Positions 33,514-45,570 of a DNA stretch of 64,000 nucleotides are shown here, one piece after another. Position 1 is the first letter of the stretch, and each line of letters begins with the position of its first letter. The stretch spans positions 930,001-994,000 of the forward strand of contig NW_017264197.1 of assembly GCF_001619985.1 (NCBI RefSeq). The letters run 5' to 3'. The notes beneath the pieces are model-generated. The model was not told the DNA's origin, did no database searches, and saw nothing but the letters and a program-made list of their open reading frames with translations. The position numbers and the translations under genes are program-made. The stretch is from Xylona heveae TC161 (lineage: Eukaryota; Ascomycota; Xylonomycetes; Xylonales; Xylonaceae).

Positions 33514-35855
33514 ATGCTAGACTCACCAGCCAAACGGCAGAAAACATCCGCGTCCAATACTGCCGACGCGCTATTGGCGACATCCACAAATGCATCACGT
33601 ACGCGTGACTTTGACGCACCAAGCCTCAGACATGCTTCATATCTTTCTCCAACAAAAGCGAGCCTGCCGCGATTTATCCCTGGCTTGCGTCCGAAATCGC
33701 CTTTGAACCCACAATCCGGAAGGACTCTTGATGCTGGAAGCAAAGTGCCACCAGACGGAGCCCATGTTGGAGATTCCAATGGGACTGGATTTCAGCATGG
33801 GAAGGCTAAACGCGGACTCTTCGGGCTGAATGGACGGCCCAAATCATTATCACAAAATGACGAACCGAGAGCGCTTGATTTCAAATCCATCTCCAGCGCT
33901 GGCTTCTCTGCAGCCCCTCGACGTTCATCTCGTTTCTCAGGCCGGTTTTCGTCGCCAATACGTGAAGAGCGCGGTCATGGCGGCGCAAGCTCTACAGCAG
34001 AGACATCTGACAATGTACATGCAAGTCAGAGGGCAAGGCTAGAAGGGGTGGCTTCAATCGGTAGAGAGAATGAGGAAGCACATGAAGACGCTGAGCCGGA
34101 TCTACCGCCTACACCCACCGACAGGAATGATCCTGCTGCTGCTCGACCAAAAGGCTTATTCAACAGTCCAAGTCGGAGGCGACTGCGCAAACAATTAAGC
34201 CGATCCACATCCCCAGCAAAGCAACACATCCAAGCGCGTGCAGGTGATGAAGGGGGAAAGCATCATGAAGATGGAGAAATCGAGGCACCGCCTTCAGCTG
34301 CCGGTAACACGATCAATCCCGAGAATTGCGCTGTAGATTTATTTCTCTAATGGATTTTCCCAGGACCGTTGACCCGTAGACGAGCTGCGATCAAAGAGCA
34401 GCAAGCCACTGACCACACCGCTGTGGCAGAGAAGCGCCGCTTGAAAGCCCGACTTTCCGAACGACTCGTCAAGATAAAACAAGATATTCAACGCTGCGAG
34501 GAAGAGCTAGCAAAGACCGAGCCAGATCAAGAATCCAGCTGGGATGATCCCAAGGACGTTCAAGACTACATGTACGGCTATCTTTATTCTTTTCACTTCT
34601 AACTCCTCTCAACTCCTCATTCGCAATTCGCAGACAGACTAACTTTGCCTCCCAGAACTCTCCTGCTATTCTCTAACCCGCCGGAGAACGACACCCCCAC
34701 TACCGACACTTCTTCCGCAACACCAGAGCCGCCTCCTCTCTCACTAGCAATAACCTCCTTTTTACCGTTTTCCATACCTCCACCACCCGCCCACGCCGCA
34801 CTCCCAACGCCCCCTCCATCCTCACCTCTCCGACCTATCCCATCACATCGACCCATCGATCTCGCCGATCCATTACCGCACCTTCAAGTCTTCACACCAC
34901 TCACATTCACCTGCTCAACCACCACTTTTCCTTCGACCTCGTCGACCTCCTCACCATCTTCCACCATCCTCCAGCAACACGTAATAAACATATTCTCGCC
35001 CTCTAACCTGCTCACGTGCACCGTTACACTCGTCGTGGACCTTTCATCCCACAGCATCAAATCCCTATCGACCCACTCTCTCTCGCCATGGGCCGTGTCT
35101 GAACTCCAACCTTTTATCGCATCTCGTGAAAACGGAACTACTCCTGCAGGGAAAGACATAAGTACTCTTGGCTGGGCGTTAGGGAGTTACTGGACTCTTG
35201 CCGTCCAGCGGGCCGAAGCCTGGGCAAACGCGGAAAAGACCTACCCAGAACTAATCTCCACAAAGCTCGCTATAGCTTCATCAGAAACTGCAGAGCGTGA
35301 TTCCCAAAAAGATCAAAATACCGCTGTATCATCCTCTTCTGTCTCTCTCCGCGCTCTGCTCACCCATCTCGGCCGCCAGACCCTCACGCTTCAAAAAGGT
35401 CCTGTCCAAGTGCTTATATCATGGCGCATTGAAATCGACTGGACAGGTGAGGCTACGTCGAAAATTAGTGCCAACGTTGGCGTTCCTGAGAACTGTACGT
35501 TCATCTTCCTTCTCCTTTTTTCTTCTCCCGTTTTTATTTCCCTTTGCCGTTTCTGAATTTCCGGCCCTCTTTTAACTTCCCTTTACCCTGTTTTATCCCC
35601 CTCCATTCAATTTCTCCCTTCCACTTACAACACGTATCCAGGTATATCGATGTGGCGATATACCGATATACCGAATCCCGCACTCGCCAAAGCAACCCTC
35701 TGCTCAAATACTTACACATTTGGAAAACATTTACAGGGCGCGAGACAGATTCACGAGCCTCTTTACCAAAAATCAACCATGTATTCGACACGCTGGTTCG
35801 TGAAAAGGGCATGGCTCAGGCACTGAGAGTTGTGGTCGGATTGTTATTTTTTTGA
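33514..35855 (+). CDS. Large unknown protein, Ser/Pro-rich, probably nuclear
   Basis: Four exons by my reading: 33514-34303, 34364-34571, 34638-35494, 35737-35855 (657 aa). Not recognised with confidence. Features: an N-terminal SPAKRQKTS motif and SPTKASLPRFIPGL, both looking like CDK sites and nuclear signals; a disordered region; a basic coiled coil (RRRAAIKEQQATDHTAVAEK; ERLVKIKQDIQRCEEELAK); then YILTLPPRTLLLFSNPPEND and a folded part with LQVFTPLTFTCSTTTF, ISTLGWALGSYWTLAVQR, VLISWRIEIDWTG, and a conserved-looking end SLPKINHVFDTLVREKG. The order disordered N-terminus, coiled coil, small folded domain would fit a chromatin or kinetochore scaffold, but that is a guess. Exon-3 and exon-4 acceptors were picked by frame. 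Confidence 0.72.
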
Positions 35856-36578
35856 TAATCACAGAACCAGAAACATCATTTTGAATACCGCGTATCCTAG
35901 TATCATTCAATGGGTTGCTGCGGGGTTAGCTCGAGGGGATTAGCTCGACTCTTGGGAACAGTGGTCTCTTTATCACTGGCGTTCAATCGGATTACTGGAG
36001 GGACTGCACGGTCGTGGTTAAGTTCAGTGCTGGAGCGTAACGGGCTTATAGCGCAGGTATAGACAAATCGGTATTAATGGTAATGGTATTAATGGGTCTC
36101 TTTGACATTGCTTCTTTCTCTCTTTGCCAGGCCATGTGCTCGGCGTAGGCAAAGCATGAGCGTGGAGAAATTTTTTAGGTACTTTGTTTCACATGTGAGA
36201 ATGAGCTTTTGGAGATGCAGGTATAGATCCCCATGTAGGTACCGGGCATAGATGTAGGTATATTTATACGGCTAGCCTGCGTGCGAGATATATGAATGAG
36301 TTGAATATACCCATTAATATGAGAAAGTGTCGGAATGGCGGAAGGCGGATAAAGGAGATAGAAGGTCTTCTGTATCACTGTATCATGTGCATCTTGTTCA
36401 CGGCAGAATAATCAAAACAGCAGTGTTTAACGTCATGAATATTAAAAGCTCAAGTTTTTTCGTGTTGATGTCAGAAATACATTTAGGCCATGAAAATTGA
36501 ATAGACCTAATGAAAACCCCACACGCAAAAACCAGCTGGACACAACAGCCGTAATCCCCACGATTATCCCGCACCTTT
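35856..36578. other. Convergent 3' intergenic region
   Basis: Between the 3' ends of the 33514 gene and rpl13. AT-rich, no gene seen. Confidence 0.6.
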
Positions 36579-37688
36579 TTATTTCTTGGCGGCAGCAGCG
36601 GTCTCCTCGGCCTTGGCCTTGGCACGCTTCTCCCGGACACCGACGAGACGGGCCTCGCTTCGGGCCTCGCGGAGTCTTCTGAAAGCGTTCTCCTCGCCCT
36701 TGGGGAGCTCGCTGGTGGCGACCTCGGTGTAGGCCTGCTCGGGGGTAACAATGTTGGTAATGGGGAGAGTAGCACCAATAGTCTTGGCAAAGTTCTCGCC
36801 CTTGGCGGCCTTGACCTCCTCGGCGGTGGCGTCGCCCTTCTTGTGAACGCCAGTGCGACGGGGGAAGAGGATGAGGCGGGCACGGTAGTCCTTGAGGCGC
36901 TGGACGTTGGCAGCGAGAGCCTCCTCGGAGCGGGTCACCCGGCGGTGGTCAACGGCGATACCGACGGTACGAGCGAACTTGCGGGGGATACCAGCAGCCT
37001 ATTTTCCCAGCATCGACCAGTTAATTTAACCATTTCCAAGTAATGTATATCCTGACAAAAGGACGAAAACCAATATTTCGGCAGAATATTCTTCGGGGAG
37101 GGAAAAAGGAACGAACCTTCAGCTCATCGAAGGTGAAGCCGCGGCCGGCCCGAACGCGGCGGTTGTACTTGACGGTAGGGCATCGCACAACAGGGCGGAG
37201 CAGATCGGTGGGCCTGGGGGCAATGGCAGCAGCCTTGGTGGCACGAGCAGTGCGGCGCGCCTTCTTACGACCAGCCTGCAAAATGAAAAATCCATGTCAG
37301 ATCGGTTGTTCATCGCAATTATTCGATCTCCAATCGTCTCGTTGATCGCGTGTATCCTCAGGGCGTTCGAGTCTTTCGAATATAGGGACAAATTTCTTCA
37401 TCGTTCAGGGATATTTACCTGGTCGAAGTGGGTGCGCACGCGACGCTGCCAATCCTTTCGGAAGTCTAATGTTCCCAGTCAGTAAAACTGGCTCCGGGCA
37501 ATTCAATATCCTCTTCTTTTTGCGGAATCACTCACGGTTGTGGGGGATCTGCTGGTTGTGCTTGATTGCCTATATTCCCGAAACATATCCCGTCAGCCGT
37601 TCGCCGCTCGAAATTTCCACAAGATCCATCCCAGAATTGCTCTCTCAATATAGCAATCTGTAGAACTTCATCGGATTGTACGCACCAT
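36579..37688 (-). CDS. rpl13: 60S ribosomal protein L13 (eL13)
   Basis: Component of the large ribosomal subunit. Five coding exons: 37688-37686 (only the ATG), 37569-37536, 37465-37419, 37275-37117, 36998-36579 (220 aa). The protein reads [18 protein letters not shown], then [80 protein letters not shown] and [13 protein letters not shown], a full match to eL13. The C-terminus is Ala/Lys/Glu-rich. The start codon stands alone as the first coding exon, followed by a 116-nt intron (ATG|GTGCGT). Introns 1 and 3 have box C/D-like words (see findings). Codon use is strongly biased, as expected for a ribosomal protein. Confidence 0.97.
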
Positions 37689-38442
37689 GGTGACGGATGG
37701 CAATCAGTAAATCGGCGTTGTCGTTGTCGCTGTATCGCCTTGCACCGAAGTCGCCAAAGATCTGAAGGTCCTCGCTTGCGAATCCGTTTGTGTGCAGAGC
37801 CTCAATTCGCTAGCGCAAACCCTAAGCCCTAGAAAACTTTCCCAATGTAGACGCGACACCCGAGACCTGGAGACTCCAACTAACATAAGGTACCTCTGGC
37901 GAGCAATGGAACGTCACGCATAAACAGGAGACAACATCGTACCTAAAGCCTACAAGGCATGTGTGCGGATTCTGATCACTATCATCTGAACAAAACTTCA
38001 ATTACGACTTTATTAATGTCGTTGCTTCTCATGCTGAAGCGTGGCTAAGCACCGTATGTGCCATGGAATGAAAGACGAATCGACAAAGCATTTGCATGAG
38101 AATTGCTGGCAACATGAAACGAGCAATGTCAATATTTTATGCTGTGAACAAATCTGCAAATTCCATTGAATATTTCGTAACTTCGTAACCAAATCGCTGA
38201 AAAGCAGGCTATCAGGTCTCGCCCGTAAAAATAGATGATATGAAAAGACCTTCGGGAAATGGACACCGCTTCGAAATATCACCAAACGCAATATAAAACG
38301 CCCCCATCCTTTATCATGAAATGCATCAGCAATGCGATAAAGCAGCAAGAGTTACGGATAATGCCGACGGGCTACGCGTGAGGAGTCTGTGCGCGCTAAG
38401 AAGCAAAAAACCTCGAATGAGGGCTTGGGATGTTAGTTGTTA
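37689..38442. other. Promoter region of rpl13
   Basis: About 750 bp between the rpl13 start and the 3' end of the next minus-strand gene. Contains AACCCTAAGCCCTAG near 37815-37830, like the AACCCTAA box common in promoters of fungal ribosomal-protein genes. No gene seen. Confidence 0.6.
37816..37830 (-). promoter_or_regulatory. AACCCTAA-like promoter box upstream of rpl13
   Basis: AAACCCTAAGCCCTAG on the + strand (TTAGGGTTT on the coding strand) about 130-145 bp upstream of the start codon. Telobox-like AACCCTAA motifs are known in ribosomal-protein promoters of several fungi; function here is inference. Confidence 0.45.
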
Positions 38443-39981
38443 TCAATGCCTGGAATGGCTCCAGCCACCGATGCCCAAACCTACGCCTTCGGTCCGTCTT
38501 CTTTTTGCTGCTTCCTCGTCGTATTCATGATGGTTGTCATCAATCTTCCGCTTGGAGTGAGTCAGCCTTCTTTCAACGCCAGGTTTTCTCACTTGGCCGA
38601 ATAGTTTGGTTTGCATCAAGCCTGGTTGACGGTTTGAGGGAGGGGGAACGCCAAGTGCCTCCGCTCTATGCCCAAGTGAAGTGTGGGGCATCTTCGCTGG
38701 ATCGTGGCTAGGCTTTTCCTCGGCACCATAGGCGTCCTGGCCATCGTCACTCATGTCAGAAGCAGAAATCGTGCTGTCCCGACTCTCTCGTCTGCGATGT
38801 TGGTTGGACTCATGTCTGCGATCGTTTGCTGATAGAGCAGGACCAGTCTCGGCATAGCCAGCTTTACCCACAGACATGCGGCTATGTCGCGGGGTGACAG
38901 GAAGAGAAGAAACTGAATGTGTACCGCGTGACTGGCCGGGTGGATTTTGCTTCGAAGGCCGACTCCGTGTTGGACTTGTTGGTGCGCTTGCGTTTTCCTG
39001 GCTGAGAACTTGATCGGCTAAGAGCAAGGCAGCAAAGTTGGCTGCTTCTTCACCTGGGACGCGATTGCTAGGGGCATGAGTGGGACGACCACTCTCACCG
39101 TGATGAGGTGAACCATGACGAGGTGATTCATAGCCTGGGTGTGACGGAGCAGATTCATACAGACCGCCGGGACCACGGAGCTGATTAAGATGTGCACGGT
39201 TCTCCCGGATGCGGTTGCGTAAACGCTCATTCTCCTCCAAAAGAAAAGCCTGCTCATCCTCTTTCACCAAAAGCAACTTCTTCGAATGGCGTAATCTCTT
39301 TTTCAACGCATCATTCTCGGCTCGCAACAGATTACATTGCGCTTCAAGCTCAACCTCCCGCTGTGATCGGGGCGGAATCTCAGCTTCCCTGTGCGGCTCT
39401 AATGGCGGGTGAAGGCTAGCTTGGCGTTGCTGTTCCTGGAGGACATCCATTTCACGTCGAGTCATCTCGTGCTCAACTGCCATGCGCTTTGCGGCTTCAG
39501 ATGTCTCAATGGAAAGGAGGCTGTGTTGAAGCTTGTAGTGCGCTTCGGACATGCGCGCTTCTCGGACATTACAACTCAAGTCATTGACCATTGAGCGAAG
39601 CTCGGCCGTGGATGCCACTGCTATCTGCTCAGGTGTAGGAACGGGTTGCGTGGATAGGTTGCTGAGATTGGGGCCAAGCTTGGCGGTCATAGGTGGAGAA
39701 GAGAGAAGAGACATGGCAGGCGTTGCAGCGCGAGGCTCAGGACTTGCCGTCGATGCTCCCGTGTGGGGAATCTGAGAAGATGGTGGCGGCGTCATGGAGG
39801 AAGAGTTAGGGTGAGAAGGAGCGTGCTTGGCTTGCTCTACTCGAGCTGATTGCAATCCTGAAATCGCGGCTGCCGGACTTGGAGAGGAGAGGTGATCTGG
39901 AAGGGATGCGTGTTTAGGTACGGGGGTGCTTGGTGCTGAGTTGTTTGTCGTCGAACTGTGCGTGGGGCTTTGATTACTCAT
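38443..39981 (-). CDS. Coiled-coil protein of unknown function
   Basis: Single exon, 512 aa, from MSNQSPTHSSTTNNS to GIGGWSHSRH. The first third is Ser/Pro/Ala-rich and disordered. The middle is a coiled coil with a heptad-like pattern (LRAENDALKKRLRHSKKLLL; EDEQAFLLEENERLRNRIRE). A Ser/Arg-rich tail with SPTRSRPSKQ follows, then LMQTKLFGQVRKPGVERRLT and a bipartite basic segment (SKRKIDD and KRRRTEG) that looks like a nuclear signal. I do not recognise a named domain. ATG at 39981 was preferred to one 81 bases upstream because its residues look like leader sequence; the longer start cannot be excluded. Confidence 0.8.
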   Translation of the reverse strand: MSNQSPTHSSTTNNSAPSTPVPKHASLPDHLSSPSPAAAISGLQSARVEQAKHAPSHPNSSSMTPPPSSQIPHTGASTASPEPRAATPAMSLLSSPPMTAKLGPNLSNLSTQPVPTPEQIAVASTAELRSMVNDLSCNVREARMSEAHYKLQHSLLSIETSEAAKRMAVEHEMTRREMDVLQEQQRQASLHPPLEPHREAEIPPRSQREVELEAQCNLLRAENDALKKRLRHSKKLLLVKEDEQAFLLEENERLRNRIRENRAHLNQLRGPGGLYESAPSHPGYESPRHGSPHHGESGRPTHAPSNRVPGEEAANFAALLLADQVLSQENASAPTSPTRSRPSKQNPPGQSRGTHSVSSLPVTPRHSRMSVGKAGYAETGPALSANDRRHESNQHRRRESRDSTISASDMSDDGQDAYGAEEKPSHDPAKMPHTSLGHRAEALGVPPPSNRQPGLMQTKLFGQVRKPGVERRLTHSKRKIDDNHHEYDEEAAKRRRTEGVGLGIGGWSHSRH

Positions 39982-40837
39982 GATGCACCTGGAAAGAAGA
40001 CGATCCAGCGCAATGAGCGAATGTGAAGCTGCCGCCTGCATGAACACGTCAATTAGCCTCATTTATGTATTGACGAAGGATGATGGAGGAGGAAGCTGCA
40101 TACAAATGCCCCAGGAGAGAGCGTCAAGATTGGTTTTGCAATCGCGCTGGTCGTCTGTTCAGGGAATCCTGGATGGCTAGGCGCGAATGTAGTGAACCAG
40201 AGTATTGAATAGGTAGGCAGAAACTATGACGCAGGTGGTTGTCGCAGGACTTTTAGTGTTATAGTGTTTGAATCGCGAAGATGCGGCGACTGCGATGAAG
40301 GTATTGCGAAGACTGGAAGACTGTGGGTGAAGTTGTCTCTATTTTGAGGGCATTGATCCCACACGGGAGGAATGCTCTCGGTCCTGGGAGCGGGAGTTCG
40401 TGTGGAGGGAGGAGGCTGGGTGGATGTCGCAGATGAGTGAAAGCGTGGATCCCTTTGGGTCAGTTTACCCACACGATGCTTTAACGAATTGAATGGAAGC
40501 CTCTCATTGGTCAGATGGCGGACGGAGTAATAATGCTTCCAAGATAGGTATAGCGTGGTCACGAGGAGCAACCAACGACGTAAATAGCAACCCTTCACAC
40601 CAAAAGGGTCTCTGGCGACTTCTGACGTGAAAGGAAATATCAAAGCATTTGTTGACGTGACTGCTGGTCTGTCATTCGTCGTTTCCGGATCAGTCCAGAA
40701 TAATCTGACCATGCATCTATGATTATGTGTATTTCAAAACATGCTGTCCAAGTGTTCTCTACATATTTGAATGCGGTGCACGTGGTCAAATTTTTGATAT
40801 CTGAAAGGTCCTGAATATCTCCCAGCGAAGGATTAAT
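39982..40837. promoter_or_regulatory. Divergent promoter region
   Basis: 856 bp between the starts of the coiled-coil gene (-) and the LRR gene (+). No gene; no factor site assigned. Confidence 0.5.
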
Positions 40838-43800
40838 ATGGATCAGATCAATCGTCCTAAACAGTCTATAAGGCCCAGCGCATTACCGCGCCCTTCTAAA
40901 TTACCTCTGCCAACTTCATTTCAAACGCGAAGTCTGCGCCCCTCGCCTTCACGGGAGCGACTGGAGGCAGATAAAGGATTATCAATTAACAGATTGCGAT
41001 CTGCTCCTCCGCGGCAACCATTATTTTCTGGTGTGCCTACTGGAGCGGGTTGGGCGGTCAGACGTGATTTGAACAGCGATGGACAGAGGCGTACCGGTGT
41101 CCTCCATTCCACTCCAGTGAAAACTCGGAATGTGCAAGATAGTTCTTTTGCAGGAATAAAGAACCAAGATGAGGCAGAAGAACTGAATACAGATATTGCT
41201 GTATCAGATGAGGAACTTCCAATTGCTGCCGAGTCAGCTTTTATGCCAAGGTCGTCTCGTCTTTCTCTCTCGGAACGCACAATTGAGACTCTCTCCAACT
41301 CGCCTCTAGCAAAGGATCGAAAGTCAAGCTTTTATTCAAACAAGAGTCCCACTCGTCAACAAAGCCGGCTAGGTTCAGGGGCAAGCAGTAGGAGCAGACG
41401 CACGTCTGGCTCTGTATCTTCTTCAAACACTTCCTCTAGAACTGCGAGCTACGAGCAAAACTATCAACCCCCCTGGACACAATCAACGAAGCAAGCGCCG
41501 AGTTTATCGCTTCCTTTAGGAAGCTCTCTGCCACGTTCAAGGATTAGCTCCGGCCCAGAATCTGTACCTGCTCAAAACCAGAGTGCCACAAGATCTGAAA
41601 GTTGCTCACGTCCCAATGCGACTTCAAACATGTCTGTATCAGCTTTCAGCAAGAGATCCCTGCCGAGCCGCTCAGAGACCAGCAGAGAGCCTCTCAAGGC
41701 GGGGCAGCCAAGACAAAGCTCAAAGGAGAATCCTACTCCACGATCGATGAACAGTACGGCTAAAAGGATGGCAAACGAAACCCCAAAGCGTGCTGTTATT
41801 TCTGCTGCAAAGTCGTCCGCTGTACGAGGACCATCTCAAGCAACTAGGCCTCCAATCTCAAAGCCGGTGAATGCGTCGGAGGAAGGAGAAGATCCGGATC
41901 CGGAGTTGGAGAAACGCAAGGTGTCCAATTCTTCTAGTGCTCTTCGTGAGACTATTGCAAGAGCTAAAGCGGCACGGCGGGAACTGGTAGCTCGGCAGAC
42001 AAGTACAGGCGAGAAGAAGAACAATGCTTCTAAAAGTTCTCAAGTGAACGCGGCTAATTCTTTTGCTGCCGAATCTATTGTGGATGATTTTGAGCCGGGA
42101 ATGCTGCAGGATGAGCACGTTAACTTTTTAAAGAAGCGGGTCAACGCAGCACGCACAGATGGACGCCTCAACATATCTGGAATGGGCCTAAAAGCAATAC
42201 CCAGCGAAGTCATTCATATGTATGACATGGACTCAGTTGAAGCGGCGGGTGGGTCATGGTACGAATGCGTTGATCTGGTTCGCTTTATAGCGGCAGATAA
42301 TGAGATCAGCGAAATCGAGGACCACCTCTTCCCCGACAAACAACTGAGTTCTGCAGAGTTTAATGAGGATGAAGATCATGGAAACCAATTTGGCGGTTTA
42401 GAACTCCTAGACCTTCACGGCAACCTCTTAACTTCAATTCCTCCCGGCCTGAGAAGGCTCGAGAGGCTTGTCACGCTGAACCTGGTAAATATTGCCCTTT
42501 TCCCGTCCCTTCGCACGTGTGCAATTTACTGAAAACATTGCTTGTACAGTCCAACAACAAATTAGGCCAAGAGGCACTCGACATCATTAGTGAAATCGAA
42601 AGCCTTCAAGTACTGAAACTTGCGAACAACAACCTCGAAGGTGAACTAGAGCCTAGCATCTCGCGCTTAAAGAAGCTCGAAGTGCTCGATCTTCGCGGAA
42701 ATTCCATCACCAGTCTGCCCAGAAGTCTAGCAGATTTGGCCGAACTCCGTAACCTAAATGTATCAGAGAACAGAATCTGCTCTCTTCCAATAGACTCGCT
42801 CGTCTCTTTGCCAATCAGGGAACTCGTTCTTTCCAAGAATAATCTCTCTGGGATTCTCTTTGGTCGCAGCGTTGTTTCATGGTCCTCTCTCCAGTTTCTC
42901 GACATCTCCAACAACAATCTTGTCGAGCTTTCAGAAGAGGAAGAATTTCATCTTCCTTTACTCCATACACTAGCACTCTCATTCAACTCCATAACGTCCT
43001 TGCCGAACATTAGCTCCTGGGCTGAGCTGGTTACTTTGACCGCGGAGGACAACAAACTTTCATCCATCCCGCAAGGTCTTTCGTCTCTGTCGAAACTGAA
43101 GAGCGCCGACTTTACAGGCAACAACATTGTCACACTCGACGAACACATTGGCAGAATGGACAGCCTCGACGTCTTGCGTGTAGCTGGTAACCCTCTGCGC
43201 GAGCGGAAATTCCTCAACATGTCCACAGACCAACTGAAGCGGGATCTCGCAAGTCGCCTTGATCCAGAACCTGTCGATGGCTCCGATGCGTTTGACTCGG
43301 AAGTTCCCAACCCAACAACCGGATACTCGTCAGCCAAACATCCTTCATCCGCTTCTCTGTCGAAATGGCCCGTTCAAACGGATGGAAAGCTCGACTTGTC
43401 ATCCAAAACACTAGACGACAGCAATATCCATTCCATCCCATTCGAAGAACTCGCAATAAGCGAATATACTATCCGCAATCTCCTCCTCTCCCAAAATCGG
43501 CTGTCGCTTATACCCATGTCTTGCCTGTCTATTGTTTCTCACAGCCTCGTCAACTTGGATCTTTCACACAACTCCCTCAAAGGCTCGTCCTATCTGCCTC
43601 TATCTTCTCCATCCCCTTCTTCCTCTTCCTCTCCATCCTCTCCATCCTCTTCAACGGCACCATCAACCTCCCTCCCCCTCACCCTTCCAAAACTCAAATC
43701 CCTCTCCCTCGCATTCAACAGCATCACCTCCCTCGCCCCTCTCCAGTCCTCCCTCCAAGCGCCGCTTCTTGAATATCTCAACGTCTCTACCAACCGCATT

Positions 43801-44106
43801 ACCTCCCTCCCTGTCCTGCGCTCCACTTTCCCCAGCCTAACCACCCTCCTCGCTTCCGAGAATTGTATCCAGGATCTTACCTACGAAGCTGTCGAGGGCC
43901 TGGCGGTGGTCAATCTCGCGAGCAACGATATCGGTTCCTTGCCGCCCCGGATGGGTCTCCTAAAGGGATCTCTAAAGAGCTTGGATGTCAAGGGCAATAG
44001 GTTCCGCGTGCCAAAATATACGGTGCTTGAAAAGGGAACGGAAGCTACGCTGGATTGGTTGAGGGGTAGGATACCTGCTGATGATGATGCTGAGGAGGTA
44101 TTTTAA
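40838..44106 (+). CDS. Leucine-rich repeat protein (LRRC40-like)
   Basis: Two exons, 40838-42484 and 42550-44106 (1067 aa). Residues 1-420 are Ser/Arg/Pro-rich and disordered. RLNISGMGLKAIPSEVIHMY opens the LRR domain, followed by roughly 18-20 repeats of the LxxLxLxxNxL type: LELLDLHGNLLTSIPPGLRR, LQVLKLANNNLEGELEPSIS, LEVLDLRGNSITSLPRSLAD, LNVSENRICSLPI, LVNLDLSHNSLKGSSYLP and others, to the end EATLDWLRGRIPADDD. A Ser/Pro run (SPSPSSSSSPSSPSSS) interrupts the repeats at about 43597-43660. The domain order resembles fungal LRRC40-type proteins; a scaffold or adaptor role is likely but the partner is unknown. Confidence 0.88.
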
Positions 44107-44117
44107 CCCTTTTGGCC

Positions 44118-44275
44118 TCACTTCGTTCGGTTTATTCGTTTGGTCTGTCTCGTTCTTGGCTCATTTCTTTCGGTTCATTCGGTTTATTCCCTTTATTCGT
44201 TTGATTGGTTTTATTCATTTGTCGGTCTCGTTCTTGGCCCATTTCGGTTTATTCATTTGTCTGTCTCACTCATCG
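44118..44275 (+). repeat. Degenerate tandem repeat of about 75 nt
   Basis: The block GTCTGTCTCGTTCTTGGCTC followed by ATTTC and CGGTTTATTC recurs: copies begin near 44142 and 44222, with a partial third from about 44250. Confidence 0.7.
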
Positions 44276-44392
44276 CTGATCGTGGCCTGTTTTGTTGTTA
44301 TTGGTGGTAGTGGTAGTGGTAGTAGTTTGGTCTGGTCTGATTTGTTGTCGTTGTTGATGGTGGTGGTTGCATTTACTGCCTCCTTGGCCCGC

Positions 44393-44453
44393 TCTTCTTC
44401 TTCTTCTTCTTCTTCTTCTTCTTCTTCTTCTTCTTCTTCTTCTTCTTCTTCTG
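44393..44453 (+). repeat. (TTC)n microsatellite, about 20 copies
   Basis: Uninterrupted CTT/TTC triplets just 3' of the LRR gene; purine/pyrimidine asymmetric tract. Confidence 0.95.
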
Positions 44454-44995
44454 AGCACTTGAAGCGATTAGAGCGATTAGAGCAATTGCATAGCGTCAGA
44501 TGCATGTATTGTATACACATCCCTTAGGCACGTTGCATGTATACATTTATGCATTTTATGGAGTCCTGTTGAACATTATAGCTCTTATTATACTTTATAG
44601 CACCGCACTGCACTGCATGGTCTACTGTACCACACAGCACAGAACAGAACAGCGAAGAGCAGAGCGGCATAGTGTACTGTATTGTATTGTATACTATAGT
44701 GTCGTACTTTTTTCCAGCTGTCAGGCATAAGCATACGTACCTTACATGGCACGAAAGAGCACGTAGCTTGTTTTGTCGAGAGCAGCTCTGACAAGGCTTA
44801 ATTGCACGTATGTACGGAGTAGAGCAACTTATATACCCGCCCAACAGAACTACCTGTAGATATCATACACCCTTCTCTTATTCAATGTACCCTTTGGCTT
44901 TATTCTTTGAGTTCTTTTCAGAAAGTGCACGTCGATGATATGATGTGATACATGAGGACAGAATGATGGAATAATAGAAGGATAAAGGATAGGGG

Positions 44996-45028
44996 GGTAG
45001 AAGGGTAGAAGGGTAGAAGGGTAGAAGA
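44996..45028. repeat. (GGGTAGAA)n tandem repeat
   Basis: Four consecutive copies of GGGTAGAA plus a degenerate fifth. Confidence 0.85.
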
Positions 45029-45570
45029 GCAGAGGACAAACAGTACGTACGATTGGATAAGACAAAACATAAATTATGTGACGCAAGAAGCATAGAATGA
45101 GAGATAGTACGATAAATCACGCGACACAAATAGGATAGAAAGAGATGATAGATATAATTGGAGAATATATCCCACGCAAAAGAGGGATATAATAAGAAGA
45201 AGAGAGGAAGGGAGACAAAACGGAAAAGAAAGAAAGAAAAAAAGAGACATTAAAAGAATGGGAAAGAGAGAAAAGGAAAAGGGGAAAAGTAATTGTTCTA
45301 TTTGTACAGAATCTAAAAAGCGAGATGAGATATAAAAGTATATCACAACGGACTCTAGGGACTCTATAATATACATTGACGGCAACCAAGCGTGATCTTC
45401 CTCTTCTTCTTTTTTCTAATAAAACCCAGCAAAGACGTTGTATATAAAGCTTCCGCACATGCCCAAATTTAGAAACCGATAACAACATTTTTGGTGTCAA
45501 ACGAGAAGGAGACGCGAGTCAAGCTCAAACTATAGCCGCCAGATTATGAAATCGGGAGAAATGTACTAGA

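Noticed and set aside
35642-35737. Acceptor at 35641 giving an end with MWRYTDIPNPALAKATL for the 33514 gene
   Set aside because: The acceptor at 35736 gives the more protein-like conserved end SLPKINHVFDTLVREKG; the alternative cannot be fully excluded.
44081-44527. 148-codon frame with a poly-Ser tail
   Set aside because: Made of the degenerate tandem repeat and the TTC microsatellite downstream of the LRR stop codon.
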